From the NCBI RefSeq assembly GCF_015706575.1, contig NW_024037070.1:5513874-5577873 (forward strand): a stretch of 64,000 nt of DNA, written 5' to 3'. Numbering within the stretch: position 1 is the first letter of the stretch; every line of letters starts with the position of its first letter. This stretch comes from Patiria miniata. Lineage: Eukaryota > Echinodermata > Asteroidea > Valvatida > Asterinidae. The notes beneath the pieces were generated by a model. It saw only the letters and a program-made list of their open reading frames with translations. It did no database searches and was not told the origin of the DNA. This document shows, piece after piece, positions 12,474-25,000 of this stretch. The translations under genes and the position numbers were made by a program.

Positions 12474-15400
12474 TCACTTTGGCAAATTCTTTGGCTGTCC
12501 GTCCTGGTCCAACAAGTGTTGGGATTGGTCCTCCACGGTCTCCGGTCCCGGCCCAACCTGGGTGTGGATGATATACCGTAGGCTGTTGGGCAAGGGGTCA
12601 AAGGTCACCGCGGCCTTCAGCTCCTGTTCAAAGAAACGAAAGAAAAACTCAACTGAACCCATTGGCACTTGTATTACATTACGTTACTCTGTATCCACAA
12701 ACAGCTGGGATAATTTGGCCATTTCCATTAGTAAAGCCAATCACATGGTGGTGTAAAACAACCTTTTTAAACACCGCTGATAGGTGCTTAAAACTGGCCA
12801 GTAATAAAAGTGGACCCTGAGTAAGGACTTTTTTTCTATTTTCATCTTTGTATTTCATTTTTAACCAAAGGGTTTAATTTATTCGCTAAAGTCGGTACTT
12901 TTTCACGTTTGTGAAATTTGGGGTACGATACTGCAATTTATAGACTTTTTATATGTAGAATCATCTTCTAACAAGACCGAGGCTGAAAAGTTGCAGTCAA
13001 CTGTGCAACTATGTTGGCATAGTCTTGGTGTTGGCATTCTCTTGATGGCATAATTAACTAATTAGCACTTGATTACATTATATTGCATTGTATTTATACC
13101 CCGATGAATCAGTTCCTGGGCAATTTTGGGCAATGCAGAAAGTAACAGGCAGGGCAGCTAGGACTTTGACGTGGAACAGGGACCAAAGTTCCATGTCAAC
13201 ACTAGGACGTGTGGAAGGTTGCCCAGTTAACCCCTTAAGCACGGGTTATAATGGGGACATTCCTCCACACATAGAGCAAGTGGCCCGCATGACTGCACAG
13301 CCTTTGTGTGGTAGCGGGACTGCACAAAAGCAGCAGCTGTGGAACTACCCACTAGCCATGTGCCATGGCATACCACAGCTGGCAACTGCATTCCAATGAG
13401 GATTAGCGGCCGCGGCCATGACCGCTTCCCGAGCGCATGGGGTTAAGGATACAATAACTGAGGCAATCCCTGCTGATTTGTTTGTTTTGTTTGAATATTT
13501 ACCTGGCTTGGTGTCTTGATATCTACTGGCAGTCCTCGGATGAATGATGCTCCGTTGGTCTCCTCTCCTTGAGGAAAGAAGTGAGTGATGAGAGACAGAA
13601 GCTCTTCAACATCATCCTCTAAGGTGAAGAGAACGGCATTGGGGCCAGCATCAAAGGTGTACGCTGCCTGGCAAGAGGAATAATAATAAAAAAACAATGC
13701 TAATACACAAGTCTCCAATAGTAGAGCTGAAATATGAAGAAGGCAAAGACAAGTGCTTGAGAAGTCTAATTGTCTTGTAGTTGAGTATCAATTGTTTTAA
13801 ACTGGCGTTCCAGAGTGGAGGTGATTCCTTTCAACATTTGAATTAATTTCGTGAAAAATTCAACACTTGAAACTTTTAGGAGCTACTAAATCAAAAGGTC
13901 GACTGTTTCAGTCATTCGGAAACGACTCAAAGAGCAAACCAATGGAATATCAACACTAAGGTCTAATGCTTTGCAAATAAGACCTGTTTACAGGCATCCT
14001 TGATTCTGTGTAAAATAAAGACAGAGTGGGTAAATACAAAAGTCTCTTTAAAATTTAATTTCTGTTGAAAGTTTTGGAATATGTGTAAACGGGTTTAATT
14101 TTTTTTTTTCACTGAAATGGTCAAACATCACATTTTTTTACTTTGGTTTGATTGTAGAATGCGTTGTAGGCATGCACCAGCCTGACGATGGTTCTGGAGG
14201 TATCGTTCATGTAGGAGATGGGTGGATGGGTGTCCAGACACACTGCGTGAAACTGGTTGCTGTCCTAGAGTAAAAAGGCAAATAAGTTGTACTTCAAACT
14301 GAAACCTGAAAGTTAGAACGTCTGAGTAATTATTTCACGCCACATTTAAGGCATCTCCTTTTAAAAATTGTGTAGAGTTCTATACATTAGGGCATGGTTT
14401 AATCTGCTTTCCACACAGAATAATTTATGATACAAATGTAAGACCTTGGTTTTATACTGAGGGACGATAAGACGGGGTAGAAATGGCTTTTCAAAACTAT
14501 TTTCCTGATAAAAAAATCACCACACTTTTTAGCCCATTTCGTATTTTTTTTTCTAATCTGTCGATAACTCACCATCATTGTAAAAAAAATTGTTTAACTA
14601 CCAAGAAAATCTTTCGTACCTTCATTGTCAATTCTGCAAATGTTTCAAAATTCCTCTCCTTGATTGCAGTTGCCATAGCGACCATTCTCTCCGGTACGAT
14701 GACGTCGGCTCGATACTTGAGTAGCGGGCTCGTCTGAACAGTGGCCTGCATGCCCGTGGTGCTGCTGGTAGCTTTCTTCTGGTCGCTCACCTAAGAGGAA
14801 ACATCCACAATAACCAAAATCGGAAATCATCTTTTCAACCTACATTCAAATTGTAGCCAGTCTACTGAGGCAAAGCCGAGGGTGCCGTGTGTCTGCAAGG
14901 GTGTAAAAACCACACATGTGCCACAACCCCCAGTCAATAATATTCAGTGTTGTAAGGTACTTGTGTCGATACATCACAAGTCAATTCACAAGTAGTCACA
15001 AGTTGTAGAAGATTGACAATAACAAAGGAATGCGTTTGTCACAGGTTATTTGAATCGCTTGTGAGTTGACTTGTGATGACTTGGGATGACTTGTGATTGA
15101 CTTGTGATGACCTGTGGTTGACTTGTGATGACCTGTGATTGACTTGTGATGGTCTTGTGATAGACTTGTGATGGACTTGCGATGAACTTCTGATGGACTT
15201 CTGATGGACTTGTGACCTATCACAAGTACCCTTACAATTGTTTTGTTGCATCATGCTAATGAGCCACGCCCATTACCCTTGAGCAAGCTCCTTTGCCACA
15301 ATTGCCCCTCTCCACCCAGGAGTTTCAAATCAAATCAAATCACATTTATTTCCTCTTCATGACAGAAATGAAAAAGTAATATAAGTACTTAAACATATAA

Positions 15401-18400
15401 AGGCCACTAGAGGTGGCAAAACCTTAAAAGCATAGCTTGTATCAGTTTAATTTTAGTTTAGTTTAAATGGGCACCTGCAAGGGTAGATTTGCACTGATGT
15501 TTGAACTGCTGCATTAGATCTGATTTTACAACCTGATGATCAGGGGTAAGAACTGGGAGGCACTTTAAGAGATTTTTTCACAAAAGCTCTAACTATTTAA
15601 TTTCCACTAGCAGTGGGAAAGAAGGTATTTCATTGTGGCACTCACCACCAATATGAGTATGCGGATCTTGGGCCAGTAGTCTTCTGAAACAACTTGCTTT
15701 GCGATGCTGTCCTCTCCATCTTTCTTCCTTCCCATCAGCCACTGCACAAAGCCGCCGTACATGCTGCGACACGCGCTGCCCGAGCCCTGCCTGGCTATGT
15801 CTGAGATATTGCCTTCTACACCGTAGACTTTTGCAAGAGATGCAACTGTGGGGAAAATTACCCCCACCAAAAAAAAAAGTGTTGGAAATTTTAAAAATTT
15901 TAATGGTTTCACCATCTGTTTTGAAATCAATGATGTTCAATAAGCTGATAATAAGTTCCCAACTTTAATTAACATATCTACTAATTTGTTTTTTTGATTA
16001 ACTTTTTTTTATAATTTATTTCAAAAATACCTCACCCAGACAAGCATAGCCAGCAGCAGATGAGGCAAGTCCGGCTGCCGTTGGGAAGTTATTCTCAGAG
16101 CAGATGTGCACGTGCCAATCGAGCATCTCCTCGGGGGCGGAGCCTCCGCCCCCAACTGGCAAACCGGCATCCTTGGATGGGGAACTCTTCCGCTTACGCG
16201 CTCTTTGACGAACTTTAAAAATACGAATAAAACAGAGCAAATTGAGCTGACGCAAGTAATGCATTTTTCTTCAAATTTTTTTGATAGCTCAGTGTAAGTT
16301 GCAGTGCCCAAGTTGAGCTGAACAAAATACATGTACACAGCTTCCATGGAGCCCGCCCCCCCCCCCCCCCCCCCCCCCAACTGAGGACAAGTTTTATTTA
16401 AATTCAGAGACAATGAAAGTACAAAGTGTCTACTCATGCATATCACAGATGAAAAAAGACCTTGGGATTTTTCCCAAGATCTTGGGAATTTACGTTAGGC
16501 CTTGGGAATGTTTCAATGAAGCCTTGGGAATTTTTTTGGCGTATTGTGAACACACGAAAGTATGGATTGCACATGTGCAAAATGTAAACTAAAGCACTTT
16601 GTGAGCCCCATTCACATAAAAATAGGGTATGTGCTGCTATTTTAATACATAATCCTGATATCTTGTGAAATCATGGATTTTTTTCAGAGGTCATCTTGGG
16701 ATTTTTGAAATTTGATGACTGGCCATACTGGTCCAGAGTGTGAGGATGCTCTCTACATGTGTATATATATTCAAATACTTCCAGACATGTTGAGAAAGAT
16801 GAAAACAATGGTGCATATACTTACTTTCTCGAAGGCATTTCTGCAAGCGTGGATTGTCTAATGACTGCTCCCTGGAAATAAAATTTAAATAAAATCAAAG
16901 ACGGCTTTACTTTCTAATACAATAAGATGAACTCAATTTGAAAATAACTAGTTTGGGTTTTGAGAAGTCAGTGAAATCCAAAACCTTCATTTCTTTTATG
17001 GTTATTTAATAAGCTGTCTCCAAATTGTAATGAGCCCTCCTATGCAAACAGACATTCTTTGAAAAGTTGTCCTTTCAGTCAAAATCAATAAAGCGACTGC
17101 TTTCAACAGTTAAGAGCTCCCATACACCCTACGTACGGCAGGATTGACTGGCTGTGACTGTTTATGTAACTTTATACAGCTGTGCTTTGACTGTAGGTAA
17201 TTGATAAGCCAGCTGTGACTACTTCTTGCCTGCTTATGTCTGTTGACTGAATCTGACTTGTCACAGTGCTTGCTTCAAATATGATCCGACTGTTGGTGAC
17301 TAGCCTGTATAAAAGGCATGGCAGGGAAGAGGATTCATTTTTTTGACTGTCTGTAACTGTTCAAATAGCAGGAGGGTGAATGCACAACTGACGACAAGTG
17401 CTACTTCTTGCACTTCCAACTGTACTTCTCTCAATTCTAATGACACAATTTTTTGGTTGTAATTTTGAACAGTTTCATGGGGTAGAATTTGCGATTTTCG
17501 TACGCAGTTACGGTTGGTGCCGTGCGATTCAGCGCGTTATTGCGCATTCACGGTACATTGCGGTGATCACATTCTTTTTTTCGTGTTGCATTTTGTCGTC
17601 GCCATCGTCATTTACCCCCAAATTTCCCTAAAAAATTCAAAACTCTGCCCTCTATCTACCGTACGACATACCTGTTTGTTCTTAATGTTACCAACTAGTT
17701 TGGTAAGTCAAATAAATTAAAAATGGATTTGGTTCTCTTATACTAATAGGAACGGGGCCCTACACTACATGATCACCATTACTGTTGTCATTTTCAAGAC
17801 TTTTTGACAATTTAGCAGAGCGTTGTTGACTATTTACTTTCCGTTGAGCCATATCCTATCAGCCTGGAATGCACTGCTTGCAGCCACAGTGGTCTTGGTG
17901 CAGAGCTGGTCAAGATGAAGCGTTGCACTCAGAGAAGAGTTGACGGGAAGAATCAGCTTTTCATTTCTCTTTCCCCCTACAATAAATGGACAAATAAAAA
18001 AACGAAGAACAATGAAAGAAATCAAACACATCAAGTAGAAAAGGACTAGTTGAAAAAAATATTATTATTGATCACAAATACCATATAATATTGAAGTCAC
18101 TATCCATGTTTTGTGGATGATGATCCTCAAAATTCCCCAGTCCAAGTCTTCAAATCGAAAGCTTTGCCTCACTATAACCTTCAACCCTACACAACATGTA
18201 CTATATTTTTTTGAATTCTTGAATGAGTTTAAGAGAATATCAATTTACCCACATTTACATTTCCATACATTAATATTAATAATAAAAAATACCTCAGAAG
18301 TCATAACTAAAATACAAACTTGAATCATAACCCTAACAGTGCTAAATCCTCAAAACGTTTATTAACAGCAATGGAGAAATGGGAAAGGGGGAGGGACACC

Positions 18401-18829
18401 AACAACAAAAATAAAAACAAATCACAATAATAAAATACAAAGCTTAAAAAGAATAATAAATGTGAAATGACAACAATAAAAAAATCAAATTCAAATATCA
18501 ATTAAAATAAAAGTTTGAATCAAGTGATTTGTAAATCATCATCCTTGAGTATATGCATCCATGTAGGAAAGAATCAGACCAGCAGAAACGGGACATCAGC
18601 AGAGATGCTGGTACTCTGGTCCGGCTAGGCCTAACTAAATTTGGCCTACAAATTCAGTACAAATCAAATGCACTGCCGTTCTCAGTATTAGCACAACCAA
18701 ATACACCTTTTTTGTGCTGATTTAAGAACTAAAATACTACGGTTTGTGATTCAGTACGATCTATAGCCATATCTTACAATATTTGATGACTGCTATATTC
18801 ACAGGAGCTCTGCAAGTGACGATTTTCAT
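12474..18829 (-). CDS. MVD: Diphosphomevalonate decarboxylase (MVD), 9 coding exons
   Basis: MVD makes isopentenyl diphosphate from mevalonate 5-diphosphate with ATP, the last step of the cytosolic mevalonate pathway. Minus-strand coding exons in order: 18829-18778, 17976-17838, 16871-16825, 16212-16036, 15845-15646, 14790-14620, 14264-14142, 13667-13503, 12623-12474. The product is 407 aa (human 400). Exon 1 is tiny, coding [17 protein letters not shown], and was found by the conserved [14 protein letters not shown] start. Other motifs: GHMP-kinase phosphate loop [12 protein letters not shown] (123-134), [17 protein letters not shown], and the catalytic Asp in YTFDAGPNA (D309). All phases close. 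It lies head-to-head with METTL17 (173 bp between ATGs) and tail-to-tail with PRMT7. Confidence 0.95.
13227..13446. mobile_element. TTAA-flanked MITE (piggyBac-like ends)
   Basis: Left end TTAACCCCTTAAGC and right end GCGCATGGGGTTAA are inverted, with TTAA on both sides. The interior is unusually GC-rich for this window. It is non-coding and sits in MVD intron 8. The piggyBac assignment is inferred from the TTAA target and CCC end. Confidence 0.6.
14945..15240. mobile_element. DNA element with ACAAGTC-array arms
   Basis: It begins CAGTGTTGTAAGGTACTTGT and ends as the inverse of CAATTGTAAGGGTACTTGTG. The right part (15056-15220) is a degenerate tandem array of about 10-12 bp, roughly GACTTGTGAT, while the left arm has inverted ACAAGTC repeats. 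It is related to 23856-24613. No clean target duplication was seen. It lies in MVD intron 5. Confidence 0.55.
15270..15325 (+). repeat. SINE 3' fragment
   Basis: The segment containing CCCCTCTCCACCCAGGAG matches the body of the SINE at 11068-11340. The tRNA-like head is absent. Confidence 0.5.
16350..16380. repeat. Poly-C tract in MVD intron 3
   Basis: A run of more than 20 consecutive C. The exact length is uncertain in any assembly. Confidence 0.7.
17029..17379. mobile_element. MITE with CCCTCC ends, family G (in MVD intron 2)
   Basis: Ends GAGCCCTCCTATGCAAACA and GCAGGAGGGTGAAT are inverted. Its interior, rich in GACTG and CAGTCA words, matches 47490-48168 in reverse orientation, and a short fragment is at about 29760-29822. 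The better copy at 47490 has TTAACCC ends. Confidence 0.6.
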
Positions 18830-19002
18830 GATTATTTCAAGACCGGCGGCGAGCAGACGATCGAACGGCACGTCCCACAACTTTATGTAAATTATTGACC
18901 TTTGAACTTTCATGAGAAAATGTGAATCTGGTAACCCACATTATCGCATGCTTCTTACACGCTGAATCAAACGTAACGGTTGGGAAACAGACTAAAAGCA
19001 AG
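18830..19002. promoter_or_regulatory. Putative bidirectional promoter, MVD / METTL17
   Basis: Only 173 bp separate the divergent start codons of MVD (18829, minus) and METTL17 (19003, plus). The part next to MVD is CpG-rich (GGCGGCGAGCAGACGATCG). The METTL17 ATG lies inside CAAGATGGC, which matches the YY1 core AAGATGGC; placement across the ATG is a known arrangement for YY1-type genes. No TATA box is evident. Shared control is inference from spacing. Confidence 0.6.
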
Positions 19003-22000
19003 ATGGCAGCCCCCATGGACAGCATGTTTCGGCTACTTGTTGGGAAGCGAAAATTAAATTTCATCGGCTTGAGATCAGATTTGAAGAGATGGGTGAGTTT
19101 ATATGGAGACTTACAGTGGAACCATCTTTGAATTTTTAACAGAGCAGTGAAATGTTTGTCTTAATTACCAACGTTACGTTACGTTACGCATATGCATGTT
19201 GTTACTGTTACTGTTACGCGTTGCCAATTGCCGTTGGCACGTGGCGCGGCCCGGCCCGGGCCTCGGCCCAGACCATGGAGCTGCATGTATAAAAAGTTAT
19301 AGCCCCATAAATGTGGCCTATTTACTGGACTGCCTCCGTAAACATAGGCCACACATCCACATGTACAAAAATCGTGTCGATTTTGCCAAATTTTGATTTT
19401 CACATTTTAGGCTTAGTTTGTAGGGTTTTTTTGCTTTAGAAGCATACTCACCCTCTTTATTAGCCCCATAAATGTGGCCTATTTACTGGACTGCCTCCGT
19501 AAACATAGGCCACACATCCACATGTACAAAAAACGTGTCGACTTTGCCAAATTTTGATTTTCACATTTAGGCTTACTTTGTAGATTTTTTTTGCTTTAGA
19601 AGCATTCTCACCCCCTATATAGGCTAATCAGAAAGTGCTGCCTTTTTCAGATGTTTAATTTTTGTGAAATTTCATGTTGAAATTTTGATACGCAAACGTG
19701 TGCAAACGTGTGCATCTGGAAATTTCACGAAAAATGGACATCTGAAAAAGGCAGCACTTTCTGATTAGCCTATATAGAGGGTGAGAATGCTTCTAAAGCA
19801 AAAAAAAAAACGTAAAAAGTAAGCCTAAATGTGAAAATCAAAATTTGGCAAAGTCGACACGTTTTTTGTACATGTGGATGTGTGGCCTATGTTTACGGAG
19901 GCAGTCCAGTAAATAGGCCACATTTATGGGGCTACCTCTTTATAAGCTAATCAGAAATTGCTGCCTTTTTCAGATGTATATTTTTCGTGAAATTTCCAGA
20001 TTCATTTTTACACGTTTGCGTATCAAAATTTCAACATGAAATTTCACAAAAATTAGACATCTGAAAAAGGCAGCACTTTCTGACTAGCCTATAAAAAGAG
20101 GGTGAGTATGCTTCTAAAGCAAAAAAATCCTACAAACTAAGCCTAAATGTGAAAATCAAAATTTGGCAAAGTCGACACGATTTTTGTACATGTGGATGTG
20201 TGGCCTATGTTTACGGAGGCAGTCCAGTAAATAGGCCACATTTATGGGGCTAAAAAAGTTATATAGCTCCATGCCCAGACCCAGTCGGAAATGTGGGGGA
20301 GTGTGTAGTTGAGGGTGTATACTATTAAAACTGTAGGAAAAAATGTTGCAACCTGACGTCACCTCAAACAATCTCGATGAACATTTAATAAAAGGTCAAT
20401 AAGTGCAAAAATGATGATTAGCATGAGAAGACATAAATCTGGGACTGAGATTGAGAAACATTTCCACTTTTGTTAGGAAATACTTAGAAAATTGTCTTGA
20501 CTCTCCATAGACTTTGTACACAATCGCGGAAGTGGTGTCAGGTTGCAACATTTTTTCCCAACTGTAAATGTTTCATAAGTTTCAAAAGGGATAGACATAC
20601 ATATATGATAAAGCATGTATAGTGCACCTTTTGTGGTTTGAATTGGAAATAATAAAAAATTTCCAGAAAAGAATGTAGGTTTTGTGATTCTGTAGTGATT
20701 TAGTAGTAGTTTTGTTTTATTATTTAAATGATAGTGGATAGGCCTATATTGCGGATCCGGCTTTTTATTAGTAAACAGTATTTAGTCGGAGAGATCTTAC
20801 AGTGCCCTCTTTTATGCAGAGATGAGTATGCCTTCATTATATTATGTAGGCCTATTAAAATTCGCAGTGGCTATCGTTACGGCAGCCGTAACGCATTTCC
20901 CATTTTCTATCGTTACGGACTACTGCAACTTTTATAAAAACATGAGAAGAAAATATAAAATTAGAAGGAAAAAAGTGAATTTGAACGTTATGAAATTCGG
21001 ACTTTATTTCCCTTTTAAAAAAAATCCTCCAAAGCCTCAGGTTAGAAAAGGAAAAAAATTCGAGTGCAAAACTGAGCTACGAACCCGCAACCTTGCGGTG
21101 CAAAATCCTACCCTTTATTGACTGAGCTGTCGCACTGCTCGCTAAATCGTGGGGAAACAAATAATTATATACCTGCGTGAGTATCAAAAAAGTATCGTAG
21201 AGGGCGCTAAACAACGGCTGCCGTAACGATAGCCACTTCGATTAAAATTACCACCATTGTCGAGCAGCAAGTGTCATTTGGGAAAGAATTCCATACCTGG
21301 ACATCACTTGACACCCTGTGCACAAACCCTATGAGAATGGTCTGAACAATTTTAAGTGTTTTCTCAGATGCTTCTATATTTTCCCTGCTAAATTAGACTT
21401 TTTAGGACATGTTATCAACCTGATAGGTCATTGCAGGGAGGAATTAGTGATGTCCATGTATGGAATTCTTCCCAAAACGGTCACTACGCATGTTCAGTGC
21501 CGTTCAGGCTTAATATTGCTTACTAAAAGAAAGCCGGATCTGGTGCAATATCCACAGCCATATATAATCTAAATTTTTCTGTGCATATTTTGTAGCTAGC
21601 CACAGTGACGAACTACCAGACCACCGTTGATGACTCCTTAACTGAGTTGAAAACATTCAGAAAACATCCCGGGATCATGCGACCCAAAAATGTCAAACTT
21701 CCTGATGCTTTACTGCAGAACCTCAACCAATACCTGGCTGGTATTAAAGTGAAAGTTGATTCATCTGTTTGTCTTACCCAATAGTTCTATTACCCTTGTC
21801 TACAGCCTTTTCAAATTTTTCACAAATATTATCGGGAGTCCAAAACTAAACATACTAAAAGCATACAGTGTTCTTTGTACCAAACATACAGAAAATCAGT
21901 CTTATCTACATGTAGGCTTTTAAGTTGGTGTCACTCTTTATTTTAAACATTGGAAAAAAAAAGAATATCTCAAAATAAGGCCTTTGTTTCCTGAATAGAG

Positions 22001-25000
22001 AACTTTCTCCAGAAAGTCTCACTGATTTTTTTTCTCAGATTTCTTTACCCTAACTGAACTCAACCCATCGAACCCCAACAGCATGTATTGTTGGAATCTG
22101 TCTGGATGGCTACAGTACCCCTAAACTGACAGTCTTTTACATTGGGTTGGCACACCTCCAGAAACTAAGTCAGAAATATGTATGCACAGTTTCCCATACA
22201 GTGTTGGAGTTTGCCAGGATGGGTATGGTTCCTAGTAAATCATGCTAGGGAGTTAGGGTTAAAAAGTACCACTCATTCATCAACTTGAATATAAATATAA
22301 GAGTGCAAATCCTTCAAATGCACTGAACGAGTTTCATATTGTTGACCAGAATAATTTTCCTGACATTTTAAGCATGGTGAACAGTTGTCATACAAAGACA
22401 CATTAAGTTTAACTTAATCCTAAACCCCTAGGCCCTTTTTGCTAGGAACCATCTTCAATTCTTCAAAATCCTCCAAAACGAAAGATACCCACTGCCTCAA
22501 ATGAAGGATACCTACTGCCTCAATCCTTCAAAATCCTCTAACAGCCCATCATCTTAGCATTCATCTTCACTCCTTCAAAATCCTCCTCTTCTTCAAACAC
22601 CATTCAGCCTCAATCCTCCAAAATCAACCAATACTGAATGGTCCACGTGCCCTCAGTCCTCCTCAATCCTCCTAAATTGTATGTTGCATTCAGCCTCAAT
22701 CCTCCAAAATCCTCCAAAAACCACTCGGAGGACTATGGAGGATCGAGGAAGGTTATAGGGTAACACACTGACTCACAGTTTTGTAACACTTTTGTAACTT
22801 GAGGTATGAATACTTTTTTGTTCATCAGACAAGCCAGTGAAACAGCTTAAGCCGCGGGCCACAGCACTCGGGAATTACCTGTGGAGCAGACAACAACCTC
22901 TGGAGGAAGCAGGGCTGAGGGCCAAGGCACAGGAGTATGCAAGGATACAAGGAGTGGAGGGTAGGAAAGCCAAGTCCATCACAAGTCCTCACAAGCCAGT
23001 CACAAGTCCTCACAAGGTCAATCACAAGTCTACCACAAGTCCTTACAAGTCCGTCACAAGACTCTTGACCTTACTTGTGACGGACTTGACTACAACACAG
23101 GGGTTATGAGGCTTCTTTATTCATTATGGGTGGACTTACTTCATTTCTTTCTTTCTTTCTGGTAATGAAAACAAGGATTCCTCAAAAGTGCCCTAGGCAC
23201 TGTAGCTCGAAAGCTTGCAGAAACATGTAGAGAGAAGACAGTGAGAGGAAGTTACAGTTTTAGAGGTGGGAGGAAAAACCCCAGAAGAATATTCTGGGGA
23301 AAACCCACAGAATCAGGTAGGGACTGAAAACCCAATCCACATGTGGACCAGGACAGGAATCGAACCCAGCAAGGCGTTGTAAGGTGAGGACAGTAACCAC
23401 TTAAAAACGATTGATGCATATTTTGGTTGAATAAAACCAGTACTGAAGAAATGAAGATTTCAAATTGATTTTTGTCTGTTTCATTTGCCTTGTTATTTGC
23501 CAGAGTAAAGTAAATGTTTGTGGGGACTAATCCCCGTAAAAGTTTGATGTATGATTTATTTATTATCTGTTTACATTTTTTTCAAGACCTTGATGAGGAA
23601 ATGTTATACAGTCATGACCTACCCAAAGACCGCAAAAAGAAAGTGTCTTCCGTCATGAACACTTTGCGGAGACACGTCTACCATTGGCAGCCCATCACGT
23701 GAGTAGTCAGAAATATAGGCAGCGGTCCAAGGATCTCTTTAAAAAAGCAAACCCATTTGTCTTCATAGATCGTGTGGTTTGCTTTATATTTAGTGGGTAT
23801 GCTGGAGCTTCATTGCATGCAGTATAACTTGGCCCAATTCTGTGGAGCTGCTAAGCAGTGTTGTAGTCGAGTCCATCACAAGTCCTTTCACGAGTCCTTT
23901 TACAAGTCCTGGCACAAGTCCATGTAAAGGGTGAACAATGACAAAGGAAGGCTTTTGTTACGGTTTCAGGTCAACTCGGTCCGAAACCAACTCGGTCCGA
24001 GTCAACTTGGTCCCAAATCAAGTCGGTCCCGAGTCAACTCAGGCCCAGGTCAACTCGGTCCAAGATCAGCTAGGTCCTAGGTCAACTCGGTCCCAGGTCA
24101 ACTCGGTCCCAGGTCAACTCGGTCCAAGATCAGCTAGGCCCCAGGTCAACTAGGTCCCAAATCGACTTAGTCCCTATGGAAAAATATACACAAACACTTG
24201 AAATTTTTCGCAACAATCTCATCTTGAGCGTTGGGTGATGCATTATGTGCACCAGCCCATAGTGGTCGCCGGCTAATGTTAAGTTTTCTCTGTTTGTTTA
24301 ACGTGGATTTCTAGGCTGTGTGGCCGGTCTATATAGCCTGCAGGGAATTAATAGGCCTCTTAACTAATAAATGACAGAGTTGACCTGGGACCAAGTTGAC
24401 TTGGGACCGAGTTGACTTGGGACCGAGTTGACTTGGGACCGAGTTGGTTTCGGACCAAGTTGACACGGGACCGAGTTGACTTGGGACCGAGTTGACACGG
24501 ACCGAGTTGGACAGTTCATTTGAATAGCTAGTGACTTGACTTGAGATTAAAGGACTTGTGATGGACTTGTGCTGGACTTGCAGGGACTTGTGATGGACTC
24601 GACTACAACACTGCCGCTAAGCAGAAAATAGTGCTTTGCACATTTTCTTGCTCAGCAGATTGTTGACCCAAAATCAGCTGAGAAACAATCTCAACCTTTA
24701 CATAGCACATGACATAGGAGCTGGTCATCTGTTGTTACTACGCCTACTTGTTCATGCTTAGCAGTTCTATGACTCCGATAACCACAGATCTCCTGCACTT
24801 ACGATTGCCATTCTGTGCTAACAGCGCTAGCTAAAAAATTCTGCGCATGTGCAAAAGCCAACATTCCTTGCTTGCCTGTAAAATTGGGCCCCAATACTTC
24901 ACTTCAGTTTTGAATCTGAGTCTATAAAGGCCAAATCTTTCTTCACCCGAATGGGAAAGTGAAGCGAATGTCATGACGTCAATTAATCATCGTTTGAATG

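Noticed and set aside
22255-22262. TTAGGGTTA as interstitial telomere repeat
   Set aside because: The word occurs once per element end, as part of the inverted terminus TTAACCCTAAC, never as a (TTAGGG)n array.
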